Shown here: in pieces, positions 1 to 13,140 of the stretch | How positions within the stretch are numbered: position 1 is the stretch's first letter | Layout of the letters: every line of letters starts with the position of its first letter | NCBI RefSeq assembly: GCF_019320115.1 | Contig: NC_089587.1 | Coordinates: forward strand, 86,626,113 to 86,690,112 | Length of the DNA stretch: 64,000 nucleotides | Reading direction: 5' to 3' | Origin: Miscanthus floridulus | Lineage: Eukaryota > Streptophyta > Magnoliopsida > Poales > Poaceae | Translations under genes and position numbers: made by a program | The notes under the pieces: generated by a model | Databases searched by the model: none | The model's input: the letters and a program-made list of their open reading frames with translations, nothing else | Told to the model about the DNA's origin: nothing

Positions 1-2466
1 GCTTGGCATGCCACCGGCCATGGTGCTGCCATCCTGCATGTCTTCCCCGGTGACCCGCTGTTTCCATCTTGCCTGCGCCGTCAGATCTAGAACGAGTGGA
101 CCAGATTAGATACCACTTCGGGGTTAAGTGACCGGTCCACCGTGGACCCATGCACCCAGTCCACGGTGACGCGTCAGCGCTGGCCCACGCCACATGGTGC
201 ACCGCGTCAACCAGCAACCGCCACGTGTCTGCCCAGTTAGCAACATGCGGTCAAACCACAGTCAGCCGTGCTGTTTTACAGTTTAGCCCCCACGTTTTGA
301 AGTAACCAACCCGCAGTCCATAGCAGTTCAAAAGATTTACAAATCAGCCCTAATTTTATTCATTTAAGACCCTATCATTTCCAGAAATAGTAGGCCCAGT
401 CCAAAATACACTTAAATTCAGAATTTTAATTGTTTTAATTCAAAAATGAGTTCAAATATTCACAGAAATGCCATTGAACCTTATTTCATGCGTAACTTTT
501 GCGTTTTAAGTCCGATTTAATCCATTCAAATTGCGTTAGGATCGTATTTATGTATTCTACATGTTTATACAACTGTTAGGCATGTTTTCAACACTTGAAA
601 TTTATGAGTAGATTTAATCTATTATTTAATTAAAGTAAAATTTGTTTAAATCATAACTTATTTATTTAAACTCTGAAATAGCCCGTTCAAGTTGCGTTTG
701 TTTCGTAACGACGAGATCTACGTATTAGTAATGATGTTTACTATATTACTATTTCATAAAAACCATAGTTTAAATATTAAAGATTATGCAACTAGGTTTT
801 ATATATATAATATGATTTGTTTTACTTTTATTTTATAATTTAAATCTAAGATTGACTTGATTCAATCCATATTGTTTATAAAATATCTTTTGTATATGAA
901 TTCATATTGTTAACATAAACAAATCCTATAGTTTCTTTTCCATGTATTAAGCAAATCTTTTGGTAGATGTATCTTTTTCATCGTAGCTTCGATTAGCGTG
1001 CTTCTCGCGACTATGTGATCATAGTGATACGTAGAATCATATATCAATCTCTTTTACTTAATTTTTCTATGATTGGTGTACTATTCTGATATAGATGCAA
1101 CTATATGCTATGCATGTATGTGTATGGATGTTTGTGTGGTGTTCTACGATTGTGCAGTCGGTGAGATACATGTGGTGATCCAAGAAGAAGAAGAAAGACA
1201 TCGAAGAATAAAGCTTATCGAAGGATCGGTTTGTAAGGCAAGTATAGCATGGGACCATCCTTGTTACCTATTCACATTTAATCACTTAATTCATATTGCA
1301 TGTGTCTACCTTGTTGCCAACAAGGATATCCTAGATATTTGGTATCTTGTACCTTGAGACCTTTGGGTTATTGCATGGGATAGTTTTTGCTAGTGCTTAA
1401 TCAAAACCATGATCTTGTAACTTGACTAATGATATATGCAATAAACATTAAAACATGACTTTTAGTAACATGGAAACAGGGGGCTGGAGTGTTTAGCTAC
1501 TTTCTAAATGCTCTAGATTCCTCTCCCTAAGGACTCATCTGTAAGTGATCATCCGGGACTTACAGTATAGCTATGAGGGCTATATGGCTCTAGCTTTAGC
1601 TCAGTATGAGGACCTTTTCTAGCTTGTTAGTGGTTACCTTTACGGCGCAAGAGGGGCTCCAACGGGTATGATCTTGGTCTGCCAAGTAGGTGCACTTGCT
1701 AGTCACTACTTGGAGGGGGTTCATGCTTATTGATGCGTAAACCTTAGCGGCCCTAACTTGTTAGATGAACCTTTGAAAGGCTTCATAGTGAACCCTGCCA
1801 ACCTTCCTTGGTAGTGGGTCAAGAGGCTGATCACCTCGGGCGAAAGGGTAAATCACGACTCACAGTGAACGTGTACAACCTCTATAGAGTGTAAAACTGT
1901 TATAACAGCCATGCTCACGGACACGAGCGACCTTGGACCCTTATGGAATAGAGATGATCACTAATGGATAATGGTGCTAATAATTAAATTGTTTATGGTA
2001 TACATTATTCATGTTTACCTGATCATGTGTTTATGGGAATGATAAATTCTTTGCCACCCAACTACTTAAAAAGATGATCTATTAAAGCTAATCGCAGTGA
2101 ACCAGTGTTAGCCTTTTTGAGCCTCATGAACCCCATGATATAATTGTTAAGTATGACATGTACTTATGCTTGTTTTACTTTTCTATACTTGGATAAAAAT
2201 CCCGGATGGGTACCAGATTGCCAGTCTGGAGGAGTAAGGCTTGTGGTCAACCAGTCAGTCATCCCTGTGGATTCAGAGTCTTCGCCAGAAGATCAGAATC
2301 AACTTTTCGTTGTCTTATACTCTGAGGTTATTTTCCTTTTACTAATACGTTATGTAATAAGTATTGTCTTTTGATATTACCCTTATTTGTGGCTATATGT
2401 GAGATTTGACTTCCTGGGCTCACATATAGTGTGTATCTAGTTTTGTCTTTAAAACCGGGTGCTACA
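1..2466 (+). mobile_element. LTR of a retrotransposon, truncated by the window edge
   Basis: The segment ends in ACCGGGTGCTACA and abuts, at 2467, the protease-coding region of another retrotransposon in mid-reading frame, which marks a junction. The ending CCGGGTGCTACA would pair with an LTR start TGTAGCACCCGG. No such start occurs in the window, so the left end lies outside. The sequence is GC-rich at its left edge and AT-rich around 300-1050, as in long grass gypsy LTRs. It contains no credible coding frame; short open frames at 1073-1357 and 2144-2374 match nothing I recognise. Whether it is a solo LTR or one end of a full element cannot be decided here. Confidence 0.55.
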
Positions 2467-4069
2467 GAAGCTGTAACTCAACAACTCTCTGCTTAAGGTC
2501 CAAGACTACCCCATAAACTCGCAACCAGTTCATGCCCAAAATTGCATCAATGTCTTGCCCGGCTAGCACCATGAACTGGAGGCAATAAGTGTGAGTGGCT
2601 AGCACTAATCTAACTATGTCTGTCTGAGTATTAATGCACAACTACACAACCAGAGTACAGATTCTATAGGCAATAGGTATAGCCATAAGTGATATACTAT
2701 GCCTTTACAAACCCCATGCTCATGAATGAATGTGATGCACCAGAATCAAACAACACATATGCTGGGTGGGAATCAATGGTAAACATACCAGCCATCACTG
2801 GTTCATTCTGCAAGATTTCCTCAGCCTCAATGAAGTTGACTTGCCCAGACTAGCTTACAAGCACCTTCTTCTTGATGATCGTCCGCTTGATCAGACAGGA
2901 GTTGGCTAAGGGCTGAGCAGACTATGCAGGCTGGTTCTGTGGACACTCTCAAGCATAGTGGCCTTCCTTGCCACACTTGAAACACGCATTAGGCTTGTTC
3001 CCCTGCCCCTGACATGGTAGAACCAGTTGTCCCTGGGGCTATTGTTGTTGCGCTTGCTGAGTAGGAGCATTGTGTTGAGTGGGAGGTGCTTGGTAGGTCT
3101 GCTGAGGCTAATAAAACGACTGCCCACCCAAAGACTAATTGGGCACCCACCTGATAACCTGCACCTTCTAAGCCTGGGGGTGACTAGAAGGCCCAGTAAT
3201 CACCCACTTGCACTTCCACTCAGCCTAGGAGTCATGCTGAAGTCCTTCCATGGCAATAGTAGCATTTATTATAGCACCAAAAGTCTGGTAGTTCCCTGTA
3301 TACAGCTCCTTCTGCAGACTGCAAGAGAGACCATGATAGAAACGGTCCCTCTTCTTCTCATCAGTATCGATGTGAGTCCCAGCATACTATGATAGATGGT
3401 TGTACTTGTTTACATAGTCCATCACCAACATGCTCTCCTGCCTTAGGTCTAGGAACTCCATCAACCTCCTATTCAGAACACCAGTAGGAATGTAGTACTC
3501 TCTAAAAGCGGCAGTAAACTCCTGCCAAGTCACACAGTGATCCACTGGCTGCATGGCATTGAACATGTCCTACCATGCACTGGCAGAACCCAATAGCTGC
3601 TACATTGCAAAGCACACCTTCTGCTCCTCAGTTATAGTGAGCAACTAAAACTTCTGCTCTAGAATACGAAGCCAATGCTTTGCATCTAGAGGCTCCACGA
3701 TCGGCGTGAATGTGGGTGGGTGCATCTTCAAGAAATCCTAGTAAGAATAGGGCCCCTTGGGACCATGGGCACCAACCCTGTTCTTGCCATTGCCACTAGG
3801 GTCTTCACGGGTGAAGCCACCATTGGCTGGGCAAGCATCTCCAAGGCACGGGCTGACTCCTGCCGAGCAGCTAGCATCTTCGCCATCATCTCTACATGGG
3901 TCATCAAAGGTGGCGGTGGCAGAGGAGGAGGAGCCAGAAGTAGGGCCTTGTGGCTCTCCCCATTGTTGTTGCTAATGCCCTCACAGCGACCGTTATCCCC
4001 TAGGTCCACCCCAACACTGGTACTCCCATGACCAGACCTCAGGTTCATCTGTAAACAGATAGGAACCAA
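2467..4069 (-). pseudogene. Ty3/gypsy gag and protease remnant
   Basis: Read on the minus strand from about 4069, this gives a proline-rich gag N terminus, then a retrotransposon gag core (about 3720-3130), a CCHC zinc knuckle (2943-2986, CFKCGKEGHYA followed by a stop and then EC) and an aspartic protease with the active-site motif DSGASHSF (about 2738-2755), followed by DIDAILGMNWL near 2530. Gag packages the RNA and the protease cuts the polyprotein. Reverse transcriptase and integrase are absent because the frame is cut at 2466 by the neighbouring LTR. Many in-frame stops, several at tryptophan or glutamine codons, and frame changes show that it is dead. The motif set fits a chromovirus/Tekay-like gypsy element (inference). 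Confidence 0.75.
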
Positions 4070-4511
4070 CCATTAGGGACAACCCTCCAGATTAGGAACA
4101 AGAGATTAGAGAAATGATAAGACTTTTATTAAAGCATTCTTTTAGGTTATCCTATCAATTCACTAATCCAAATTATACGTGTATGGGGGAAGTTTAATTT
4201 AAGCTAGATTCTATTTTCATGATGCATGCATTGGCCTACCCGTTCACTCTGGCTAGAATATAGCGACATTCACAAAAATTTTTGGCACATCGCACACTAA
4301 CTTTCTGCTTACTAAATGATTCTTACGCGGCATAAGTTAGTGTACCTGTAGAAAACTGATTAGATAAAACTAGTGCCGCTATCCTAGATAGACTATATTG
4401 CTCGGGCTTATACTTATTTACATAATTTTATCGCATCCTATTTTTCGTAAAACTTTTGTTGGTCAAACTTTAGGTTTTGAAAAGAGTTATGAAACTTGTA
4501 GACTTATTATT

Positions 4512-4524
4512 GGCTCTGGTACCA
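4512..4524 (-). other. Primer binding site of the minus-strand gypsy element
   Basis: On the minus strand this reads TGGTACCAGAGCC. It resembles TGGTATCAGAGC, the sequence complementary to the 3' end of initiator methionine tRNA that many plant retrotransposons use to prime reverse transcription. It lies about 4 bp inside the end of the LTR at 4529 and about 440 bp upstream of the gag start, as expected. Confidence 0.7.
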
Positions 4525-4528
4525 CCTA

Positions 4529-5805
4529 TGGCAGAACCACCCAAAGTAACACACCTTCGGAAGCGCTCGTCTTCCACCAGACACTAAGTACCCTGAAAGC
4601 AAGCTACATCGACCGGATTTTGTTGAGCACACCCCAAGGGAGAACTCAAATAATCTATATTTTTCCTCTAGGATCCAATAATAAGAATAAGTTTACAATA
4701 CTTAGTCCATTTCATACAACCAGAGTTCTTAAAAATACATTATTACAGTACAAAGTTCAGAGTGCGGAATTTAAACAGCGGAATTATAATAAATATCTAA
4801 CGGTAGAATACAAGGATTTGTCTGTGCCCACCAGTAAAATCCTCCACACAATAGCTACTCTTCAAGCTGCACCTACAACAGGGTAAATAAACCCTGAGTA
4901 CACAATGTACTCGCAAGACTTACCCGACTTATGGGAATAATTTCTCGACTCCAAAGGATATGATAAGCTTTTTGGGTTGCTGGGTTTACTTTTCGCAAAA
5001 GCATAACTAGTAGTGGATCCTTATGTATTTTTCTTATTAGCAGTCATGATTAGTTCATTATCTAGCCATTCTATGTAAGCACCTATTCTACTTTCAAGCA
5101 AGAGTTGAGCAAACAGATCCATTTCACCATCTTTCATCTTCTAGTTCTTACTACGGTGCTAGACTATAGACAAGCCATACTGGATTACCCAACGATTTGC
5201 GAATCAATGTGCCTAGCTGGGTACCTCGAAACACACGCCTCGCTTGTACCCTAGGCATAAGCATGACCAATCCATCACTCTCCTATCAAGGGGTCTAGGT
5301 CTCCGTCCAAACTTGGACTCAAAGCCCCCACACCTGAGTCATGGACTCAGTGTGGTGCTTAGACCTCCACCATCCCCACCTCCAATCAATCGGTCCGGAA
5401 AGAGCCGAAACCCATGACAAGAGAGCAACGAGCCTTCTCTGCTCCCATAAACAAGTATGTGCTCATGATAATAAGTCTCTGACCTGACTAGAATCTAATG
5501 CAACGACGGTCCTTAACCGACACGGATAGGGAAAATAGTATAACCAAGCTATGTCCCGTTGGCCGTGGAACACAACCTCTTATACCCACCAATACCCATA
5601 CCATATCCCTACCCGATCTCCGTTTTTCCTTTCACCATTTTATCATCAGAGTGATAATAATAATCACCTATTGTGAGTAACGGTAGGTTACTCACGCTAC
5701 TAAAAATCCTAAGCATAGCAGCTACTCGCACCTGTACTAGTAGGACTCATATGACAGATATATTTATGCAGGTGGTTTCCATAAAATTCCTATAACATAA
5801 ATGCA

Positions 5806-5844
<39 letters not shown>

Positions 5845-8569
5845 GCTTATTTAAAATAAGGGTTATGCACTGGGGCTTGCCTTGGGCAGGCGGGGTGTTA
5901 GCTCAGTTAGTCCATGGTGGCTCTAGGACCTCCTCATGCACGAGGATCTCCTCCTCGTACTCTTCATTCACCTCCTCGTACTCCTGCTCGCCCTCAGTCA
6001 CGAACTCCACCAATTCGTTTTCTACATGCATGCAATGATGATGCAACGCTCAATATTAAGACAACAATAGTTCTTAAAATAAGAATACATCTATTAAACC
6101 ACTAAGCTAGCTCTAATGACTAAGATACCAAGCTAATCATCATTCCCATCAAACCAATAGGGTTTTGCCTACAAGTGCTACTTAGCAACTAAAATATATT
6201 CTTACTCTTATTAACGATTTCCTATATACAACAACAAGGAGTACTTAGCTACCATATCTCTCAACATATTCTAAGGCTACAAAAATTACAATGAGCACGT
6301 AATAATACAATGAACCTGCTGTAAAAATTTCATGGAAAAAAACTATTACCCATTTGCTCCAAAAATTCATACAAATATTAACCTAATAATACTAAGCTCT
6401 TTCAAATGAATTAATATACCTAAGCATCAAGTCAGACATGTATCCACTAATCATACCATTAGATAGACAATATTTTTAGGAACTAAACATAATTTATTTC
6501 ATCATTTTAGAATGTCTATGTGAATTGATATGATTTTTCAAAGTCTAGCTCAGAATCTAAAAATAAAACCTAATGTTATTTTCTAGAAAAAGGAAAAATG
6601 AATTCAACCCATGTGGCCCACCAACGAACGGTGCGGCCCGCACATGTGCAAAGGCGGCCCGCAACAGGGGAGCCCACGTGCGCGCCGACTAACTTGAAAA
6701 CGCCCTCGCGTTCTCCAATAATACTACTAACACTATGTGTAGTATTTCAACAGACTACAACTTTGCAACAAACCCCTCACCCCTTCTCTACTTCGTAATG
6801 GAGAGGTCCATGCCCTAGCCGCACACACACGGCACAGCGGCCGATGACACTAGCAATCCCTGCTGACCAACTGGGACCTTCTCCGCCCTATCTAAAGGAC
6901 TGATGCTCACATAGGTGCAGACGCGAATAGATGGGCAGTGAAGAGATGAGCGAGGGCGCGTCTAGGAGCTCCCTCTATGGCAACGACCAACCTATGATGG
7001 CGGCAACCCTGCTTAGGTGAGCTCCGCCATTAGAGAGGAAATATGGATAGTGGATGAGTGTTAGGGTCTCACCGTGATCCTAACCGAAGTGGTGGTGCGG
7101 CTAGAGACTATCCTAGTTGAGCTGGCCACGTGTGCGCGGCAAGGGCATTGGCGGGCCATGGTGGCATGACTGCATCAGCGCTACGAGGGAAGCAGTAAGG
7201 ACATGGCTCAGGTGCGCACATCCAGAAGGATTTTGAGGTGGGGCTGGGGGTGTAGCCAATTTGGCTTAGGATGGCAAGGTGGGGTCTTGCCCACGGTAAC
7301 GGCGGTCTTAGCCTATAATGTTGTGGTGGCGGAAGCAAGGCTCCAAATTGGAGCTTGTCATGATGTGGTTGGACGCAGTGTGGGGTAGGTCAGCTAGCAG
7401 GCTCAAAGGCAGAGTCTAGAGCATAGCGAATTGAATGGATGTGACCCTTCCATGCCAGATTGATAGCACGGCTTGGCTAGCCTGGGTGGCAGAGGAGGGA
7501 GGGGAAAAAAGGGAATGGGTCCGGCTAGCTTACTAGAGCTTTGGTAGGACGCGTCTGGGCACACATGTGTAGGCACTGCGAGCCAACGCATCTAGGAGAG
7601 AACGTGCACGCGCACAGGAGGTGGTAGCGCGGCGGGGCGGCCATAGCCCCGTTAATGGCGAAACGACACACAGTAGCCACGACAAGCCCACATGCACGAA
7701 GATGGGGGCGGGCAGTGGCACAGAGGCATAGGCCGATGCAACGACAGCGTGCTATGGTGCGATAGGCAACAATGTGGTGCAGCGAGCTGGGGGTAGGGTA
7801 GCATAGCAGAGCAAACACGTGTGGCCATAGTGGCACCAGCAGTGGCACCAGCGGTAGCGCACAGCACGCGATGGGACTACGACGGCAGCAGCGCGACAGT
7901 GAGGTGGGGCAACTACGCGCTAGGGCTGTCGGCCACAATGGCCAGCCGAGCGCGGCCAGCGCGCCGACGTCAGCTCAAGGGCATGGTGACCGTGCCTACA
8001 CGAGGAAACCAACCAAGGACGTGCCATGCACGCTTTTTAAAGCATCCAAATCAACTAATTGGTTGGCCAAACACCCAAACTATCTTCACCATACTTTAGA
8101 GGGTACATTAGGCCACCAAAACAACCCATAACATGACCCTACTTCTTAACCAGATTGTCATACAAAAATTACCAAACATCGTAGTGTCTAGCTCACCAAA
8201 AGTTCATGAAATCTTCTAAGTGTTGAATGACTTTCTATTTCTAGTTGCATTTCCAAACCCTTAGAAATATAAGCTAGCAACATTATTTATCAACACAAAG
8301 TATTTCATTGTCATCTACAAAGTTTGTACTTTCAACTTTATTTAAGTGTTGCATATATGTTCTATATTGTTTTTGTTCGATAAAAATTGGTTTACAACCC
8401 TACTTGATAATTACGCGAATCATGGAATAACTTTTCGATTAACATTCTAATGATCCTTCTATGTTATGACATTGCATCTACTCATTTCACCACATGCATT
8501 AACACACAAATATGATGCTCATGGCATGTTTTAGTAAATGATTTACAGTGTAACACTGAGGGTGTTACA
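4529..8569 (-). mobile_element. 5' LTR of the minus-strand Ty3/gypsy element (about 4 kb)
   Basis: On the minus strand the LTR starts TGTAACACCCTCAG at 8569 and ends in GGTTCTGCCA at 4529, just before the primer binding site. Its two ends and its internal order (AT-rich flanks around a GC-rich core) match the LTR at 60646-63720, so both belong to one family. This copy is about 1 kb longer, mainly in the GC-rich part at 6600-8000. The open frames in that GC-rich core on both strands are chance frames. A TA microsatellite lies inside it at 5810-5839. Confidence 0.65.
5810..5839. repeat. TA dinucleotide microsatellite
   Basis: About 14 to 15 uninterrupted TA units lie inside the long gypsy LTR. 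Slippage at this site could make it polymorphic. Confidence 0.9.
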
Positions 8570-9050
8570 CTCCACCCCTACAGTCTTGTGCTTGCGGATG
8601 CATTTTTTAACCTAGGGGCTGGCCCATAGGGCTAAAAATGTGCACGGTCCATTGGAGCGGATGAATGGTGAGGGATGATTGTAGATGCGACATGATGCGA
8701 CGAGAAAGTGGGGCAACGGTGCAAGTTCCCTTTCCCTTCGCTCTCTTGGCCATGAACGAACATGTTTCCCATTTCCTCTCATGCTCGCCTAGAAGCTAGT
8801 CCGATGGGTCAGCCAGGGCAGCCTGAGCGAGAGATCTGGATGCGGGTCACTAGCTTGCCATGGTGTTTGAGAAGGGGTCGTCAAGATGGTGACAAGTAGT
8901 GCTATGTCGTGGAGCACGTATATGCGCTCTCGCACACGGCCTCCACGAGCGGGTCATGTCCGATTGCTAGCGTGAGTCAGATCGGGTCTCTCGGGAGTCT
9001 AAGCGGCTTCAAGGTGAGGTATGTGGGTGTACCATTCCATAGCTTGATCC

Positions 9051-9521
9051 TTGGGTTGGTCATGGTGTTTTGAAGCTAAGGGTGCGCCCATACGTGTAAG
9101 CGGACATGTTTGGGTAGAGCGGCTAGAGCCAGAGATAACGTTATTGATTGGTGTATCGAAAGCTGCTGATGAACCGGTTGTCATAGCTCGGGATGCGTCA
9201 AACGCCCGAGTGCTTGCTCATGATGGAGTCGCGGTGATCTCTAGGCCACAAGCTGATCTGGGCATTTCTTCAATGCTTGGAACTGTCGTAACCAACGTGG
9301 ATTGGAATCTCGGTTGGCTTTGGGCCATCCTCTGCCAGTTTGACAATATTGATGGGCCTATGAGCCCTCGAGTATGTCTTATTCATGTCCAGTCCACTGT
9401 GGCTTCTGGCCAGGAGGGCTCATATGCGCTGATTCCTAAGCCCTCATGGCACGACGATGTCATGATCATCGTCTCCTCACCTTTGAGTGCGGTGTGTGCC
9501 CTCAACGAAGGGCTGACATGA
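9051..9521 (+). CDS. Uncharacterised open frame of 156 codons
   Basis: This stop-free frame of 471 bp lies in the unclassified remnant. It has a mixed composition without low-complexity runs, which is unusual for a chance frame in this window. I do not recognise a family, a signal peptide or a membrane segment. It could be a gag-like or accessory frame of a non-autonomous retroelement, or chance. No ribosome or splice context supports it. Confidence 0.15.
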   Translation: MGWSWCFEAKGAPIRVSGHVWVERLEPEITLLIGVSKAADEPVVIARDASNARVLAHDGVAVISRPQADLGISSMLGTVVTNVDWNLGWLWAILCQFDNIDGPMSPRVCLIHVQSTVASGQEGSYALIPKPSWHDDVMIIVSSPLSAVCALNEGLT

Positions 9522-10376
9522 CATGTCGCTGTGGAAGTAGATCCCGAGCGTGACGTAGTTTGATTCGCTTGGCATAGTGCATAGCACGCTCAGGGGTCCC
9601 TCCTCCTTGGATGCACGTGCCTCTAGGTGATAGCTGACTGCTTGCTAAGGCATGATGAGCAGTGTATCTACCTTGTAGGATGGAACCCTGGTTTTAGGCT
9701 TGGCCATGTGCGCTAGCTCGCCTCATGGTGGCAGGCGGCTTCATTGCTCATGCATGCCCTAGCTTAGTGTGTTTCACTTGTGGCAAAGTCACTGTCCGGG
9801 GTGCGACTCTACCGTAGGGTCTGGTTTTGTCATGGGGTGAGTCTGGACTAGGTATACGGCGATGACAAGCGTTGCCTCGTTGGTTTGAGCGATCTCATGG
9901 TTCCCTAAAAGGGTGTGGCCACCATAGGCCATTCCTTAGGTGAGATCACTATGAGCCATGGTCATCTAGCTTCCTGGGTGGAAGTCTCAACTATGGCTGA
10001 TAATGAGAGAGGGAACTGGGCCCCTCACGTGGGTGCACTCCGAGATGCAGCCCCTAAGGGCAGTTCCAAGGACTAGTAAACTTATATGATTGTCACGCTG
10101 CTCTATGAAGACATTGGTAGCATCCAATAGACATGAGGATTTATACTAGTTTAGGCCAGATCCCTACATCCAGTCTCAGAGATGATTGAGTGCGTATCCC
10201 TCACTTGAATGCTCTGAAGTTCTTACAATGGGGGGTGCAAGAATGGTGAAAGAGATGAAAGGACCTATGCTAGGCGAAGGGCTACTCGAAGAGAAGCTCT
10301 GGGAGCCCTACTACAATGGTGGATAAATGGATTGGAAGAGGATGTGAACCATAGCAAGATGGGTGCCCTGGCTGCC

Positions 10377-10387
10377 CTTATATAGAG
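10377..10387 (+). promoter_or_regulatory. TATA-box candidate in LTR-like sequence
   Basis: CTTATATAGAG is a good plant TATA match and sits in a G/C-rich surround, in the position expected for an LTR promoter. There is no transcript evidence. Confidence 0.3.
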
Positions 10388-10686
10388 TTCGGGGCCAGGG
10401 CTTGTACAAAGAGGTTATTCTCCCAACTGAAGGGTCGAGAGCCTGAGGGAGGACCTTGCTAACTTGGCTTGCATGTTATGCCATCTTTTGGTGCATGTCC
10501 GGTCATGGCTATCATCATGGTCTTTTGGCCACATTGCGGCAAGGTGTGACATGGTGCTATTGTGCTAGCCGTGATGGCACTATAGCCTCAATGGTGGTTC
10601 GTCAGCCATCCTGTGCAACATGGTGTTGGTCATGGCCTTCGTCATCATCTCCTGGTTTCTAGGGGCGTCGTACCCAAAGTAGGTAG

Positions 10687-12033
10687 TGTTGGTTTTTATA
10701 AGTGCAAATAGAATGTGAAGGATTCTGCACAGAATATCATTATAGCATTTTACCGGGAGTATTCCAGGTATTGTTATTTATATTTTACCATAGGGAATCA
10801 ATGGAGTAAAGACTTATTGGATATCAAAGGAGTATCTATCAGTCAACATACTAGCATGGCTAGAGCAGGGGTGAAGGTAATGATAGGAATTAAGGATAAT
10901 GATACTCAGGGGGTAGATCTATAAGATAACGTAAACTAATCAACTCGGGAGAGCAACGAGTGAGGTAGATTCCTATGACATTCTTATTACATGGTCAAAG
11001 TATATATATCTAACTATAGTTAAGACTAACTCTACTCTTGTGCACTTTGAGACGTCGCTTAGACGGTAGAGTACCCACAATAGATAACTCTACTGACGCG
11101 ACTACGGTCCTACAATTTAAGAACCTACTAAATTTGGAGCGGACTACAAAGGATAGATGGGGCTATCACCTCCCGCTGCTACCACCCAACCAGAAAACAT
11201 GGTGTACTCACAGGCAGAGCATCATGTAAGTACCATCCTTACATGAGGCTCGGCTACTTAGCCCAACCGATAAACTAGCAGGCTAAGTGCTCTATGAACC
11301 CACACACAAAAGTAATGATAACCTCAACTAAGCAAGATACATATTAAAAGTTAGCATAGCTATGTAGATAGGAATATGATGAATTTATAATAAGTCTTAC
11401 AAGATGTGGAAGTGAAGATACAAGGCTTTGTCGAGCCTCCAAGACTAGATCCGGAACTTGAGCATGAGCCCAACTTGACCCTCACTCCTGAGCTACTAAT
11501 CTACTACATTGGAGAGTCTAGACCTAATCCTCCTGGTGTATCTTGATCTCTGAATAAGAGGTATGAATTAGGGTTTCAGGGATGGCTCTAGGGAGGGGGG
11601 GTAGGGCTGCTAAATATAGGCCAGAGCATCAAATATGGACCCTCAGATCAAACCAACTTGAAAGAACAGTGTAGATGCAATCTAGGAGGTGGTGGAGAAC
11701 CGATATTCGAAGGAGGGGCTGATAGGTAGGCCTAGGGGGCCAGGCGGCCTACAGGTGGGGCCGGTCGGCCCCACATTGCTGCCACCTGCCCTCCGCTTCG
11801 GTGGTTTGCCTTCTAGAGTCTTCCCATGTCCATTTCGCAGTGGATAAACGTGATTTGCATTGACAAATAGGTCATCCTTGCCAGTTTTCTGGATAAACCC
11901 TACTAAAAACATAGATTCACCAAAACTCATGGAATTTGTCAGTTTAAACCCCTAAACCTATGTTGGCGATCCTTTTTATGCATTTATACAAGTTATGTTG
12001 ATGGTTTGTGATTGATGTTAATGACCGTCAATA
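10687..12033. mobile_element. Solo LTR with target duplication GGTAG
   Basis: The segment starts TGTTGGTTTTTATAAG and ends CCGTCAATA. It is bounded by GGTAG at 10682-10686 and 12034-12038. If the last CA has become TA by one C-to-T change, the ends are TGTTG...CAACA-like, the usual inverted LTR ends, with a 5-bp target duplication. No internal domain is present, so this is a solo LTR left by LTR-LTR recombination. A short open frame on the minus strand at 11682-11930 matches nothing known to me. Confidence 0.6.
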
Positions 12034-12615
12034 GGTAGCTGCCCTAGGTTGTTGATCACTTGGTCGCTTTGCGGGGCCGAGTACCATGACTCCATTCATC
12101 GAGGTCAGGGTACTCTACCGGTCTGGATGGCTTTTTCATCGAGTCCCTTGTCGTGGATCCCATCCCATAGTGTGTGGGATCGTACAAGCATCTAGTTGGT
12201 CCATATTTGGACGATGGGTATCATACCCATTGCCACCATGGTGTGGTGTTGTCTTGTCCATGTGGCATGGCACAAGGATGGTGTCTGACTGGGCCGAGGT
12301 GAGTGTTGTCCCCTCGGTCCTTGCGAGGTCAGTGCAACATGCTTGCTCTTGTTAGAGTAGGCGCGCCTAGCTATGCTCTACCCTCCCCCACCCCTTCTAG
12401 GGGTCATGATGAGGTGAGGTCATGCATCTTGTGAGCGTTGTGTGCTAAGGTGGGTGGAAGGGGTTAGGGATGACCCCAACCTTGGCACCTGGCCCGCTCC
12501 GCTCGGCTTTCGCTAGGCCTCGATCATTCGGGCCTTCACCAACTGGCAAGTTGTGGGTCATGTGGCATGCCAACTAATCGGTGCCCTGAGATACCCTGGG
12601 GTTATAACCCCGACA

Positions 12616-13140
12616 ACGTGTGTGTTTCAAATTGGATTGTTTGGGATTTCATAAGGATTGGATTGGATCATAGAGTTTATTGTTTAGCGCTGGTCTGAAT
12701 ATGATACTATTTTAGTTGGACTCTCTATTGAATTTGGATTTCATAAGGATTGGAGTGGATGGCAGAGAGTATTATTATTTTACGATAATGATACAATTAG
12801 GGCGCCCGTCCATCCGAACACCTCATTCCCACCTGTGTCGTGCCCCTACTCCACCTTGCTGCTGCCACCCTCCCTAGCTGCACGCCCCATCCCACACCGC
12901 TCGCTCATCAGTCCTACCCACCGTGTGCCCTACCCATGCTCTCGTCCCCACACTGTCGTGCACGTCCACCTCTACTAGTGCTGGTGGTGCTAGAGGTATA
13001 GTCACACGCCTTAGGTCATCCATAGCCAAGCCAAGGGAACCCAAGAGCCCTACCAGTGCTAGCGGTGCTCGCACGTCGCCGCTTGCCACCAGCTCCCACC
13101 CCAACGGCTAGAATTGACCAGCCCTGGCCTCCCCTCCCCT
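12616..13140. other. No gene seen
   Basis: The first 170 bp are AT-rich. From 12800 the text is C-rich with chance frames on both strands. GGGCGCCCGTCCATCC at 12800 may be the end of a DNA transposon. Nothing here could be assigned. Confidence 0.4.

Larger units (their letters stand above)
8570..12615 (+). mobile_element. Unclassified LTR-like remnant, split by a solo LTR
   Basis: The two flanks of the insertion at 10687-12033 join into one low-copy-looking stretch. Its right end, GGTTATAACCCCGACA at 12600-12615, looks like the end of an LTR whose start would be TGTCGGGG. A TATA-like signal, CTTATATAGAG, lies near 10377 after text resembling grass LTR promoters. No matching left LTR start was found, so the left boundary is simply where the gypsy LTR ends (8569). 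No retroviral-type protein domain was recognised. Confidence 0.35.

Noticed and set aside
4512..4524. Possible tRNA fragment
   Set aside because: It is the primer binding site of a retrotransposon; no cloverleaf can be built around it.
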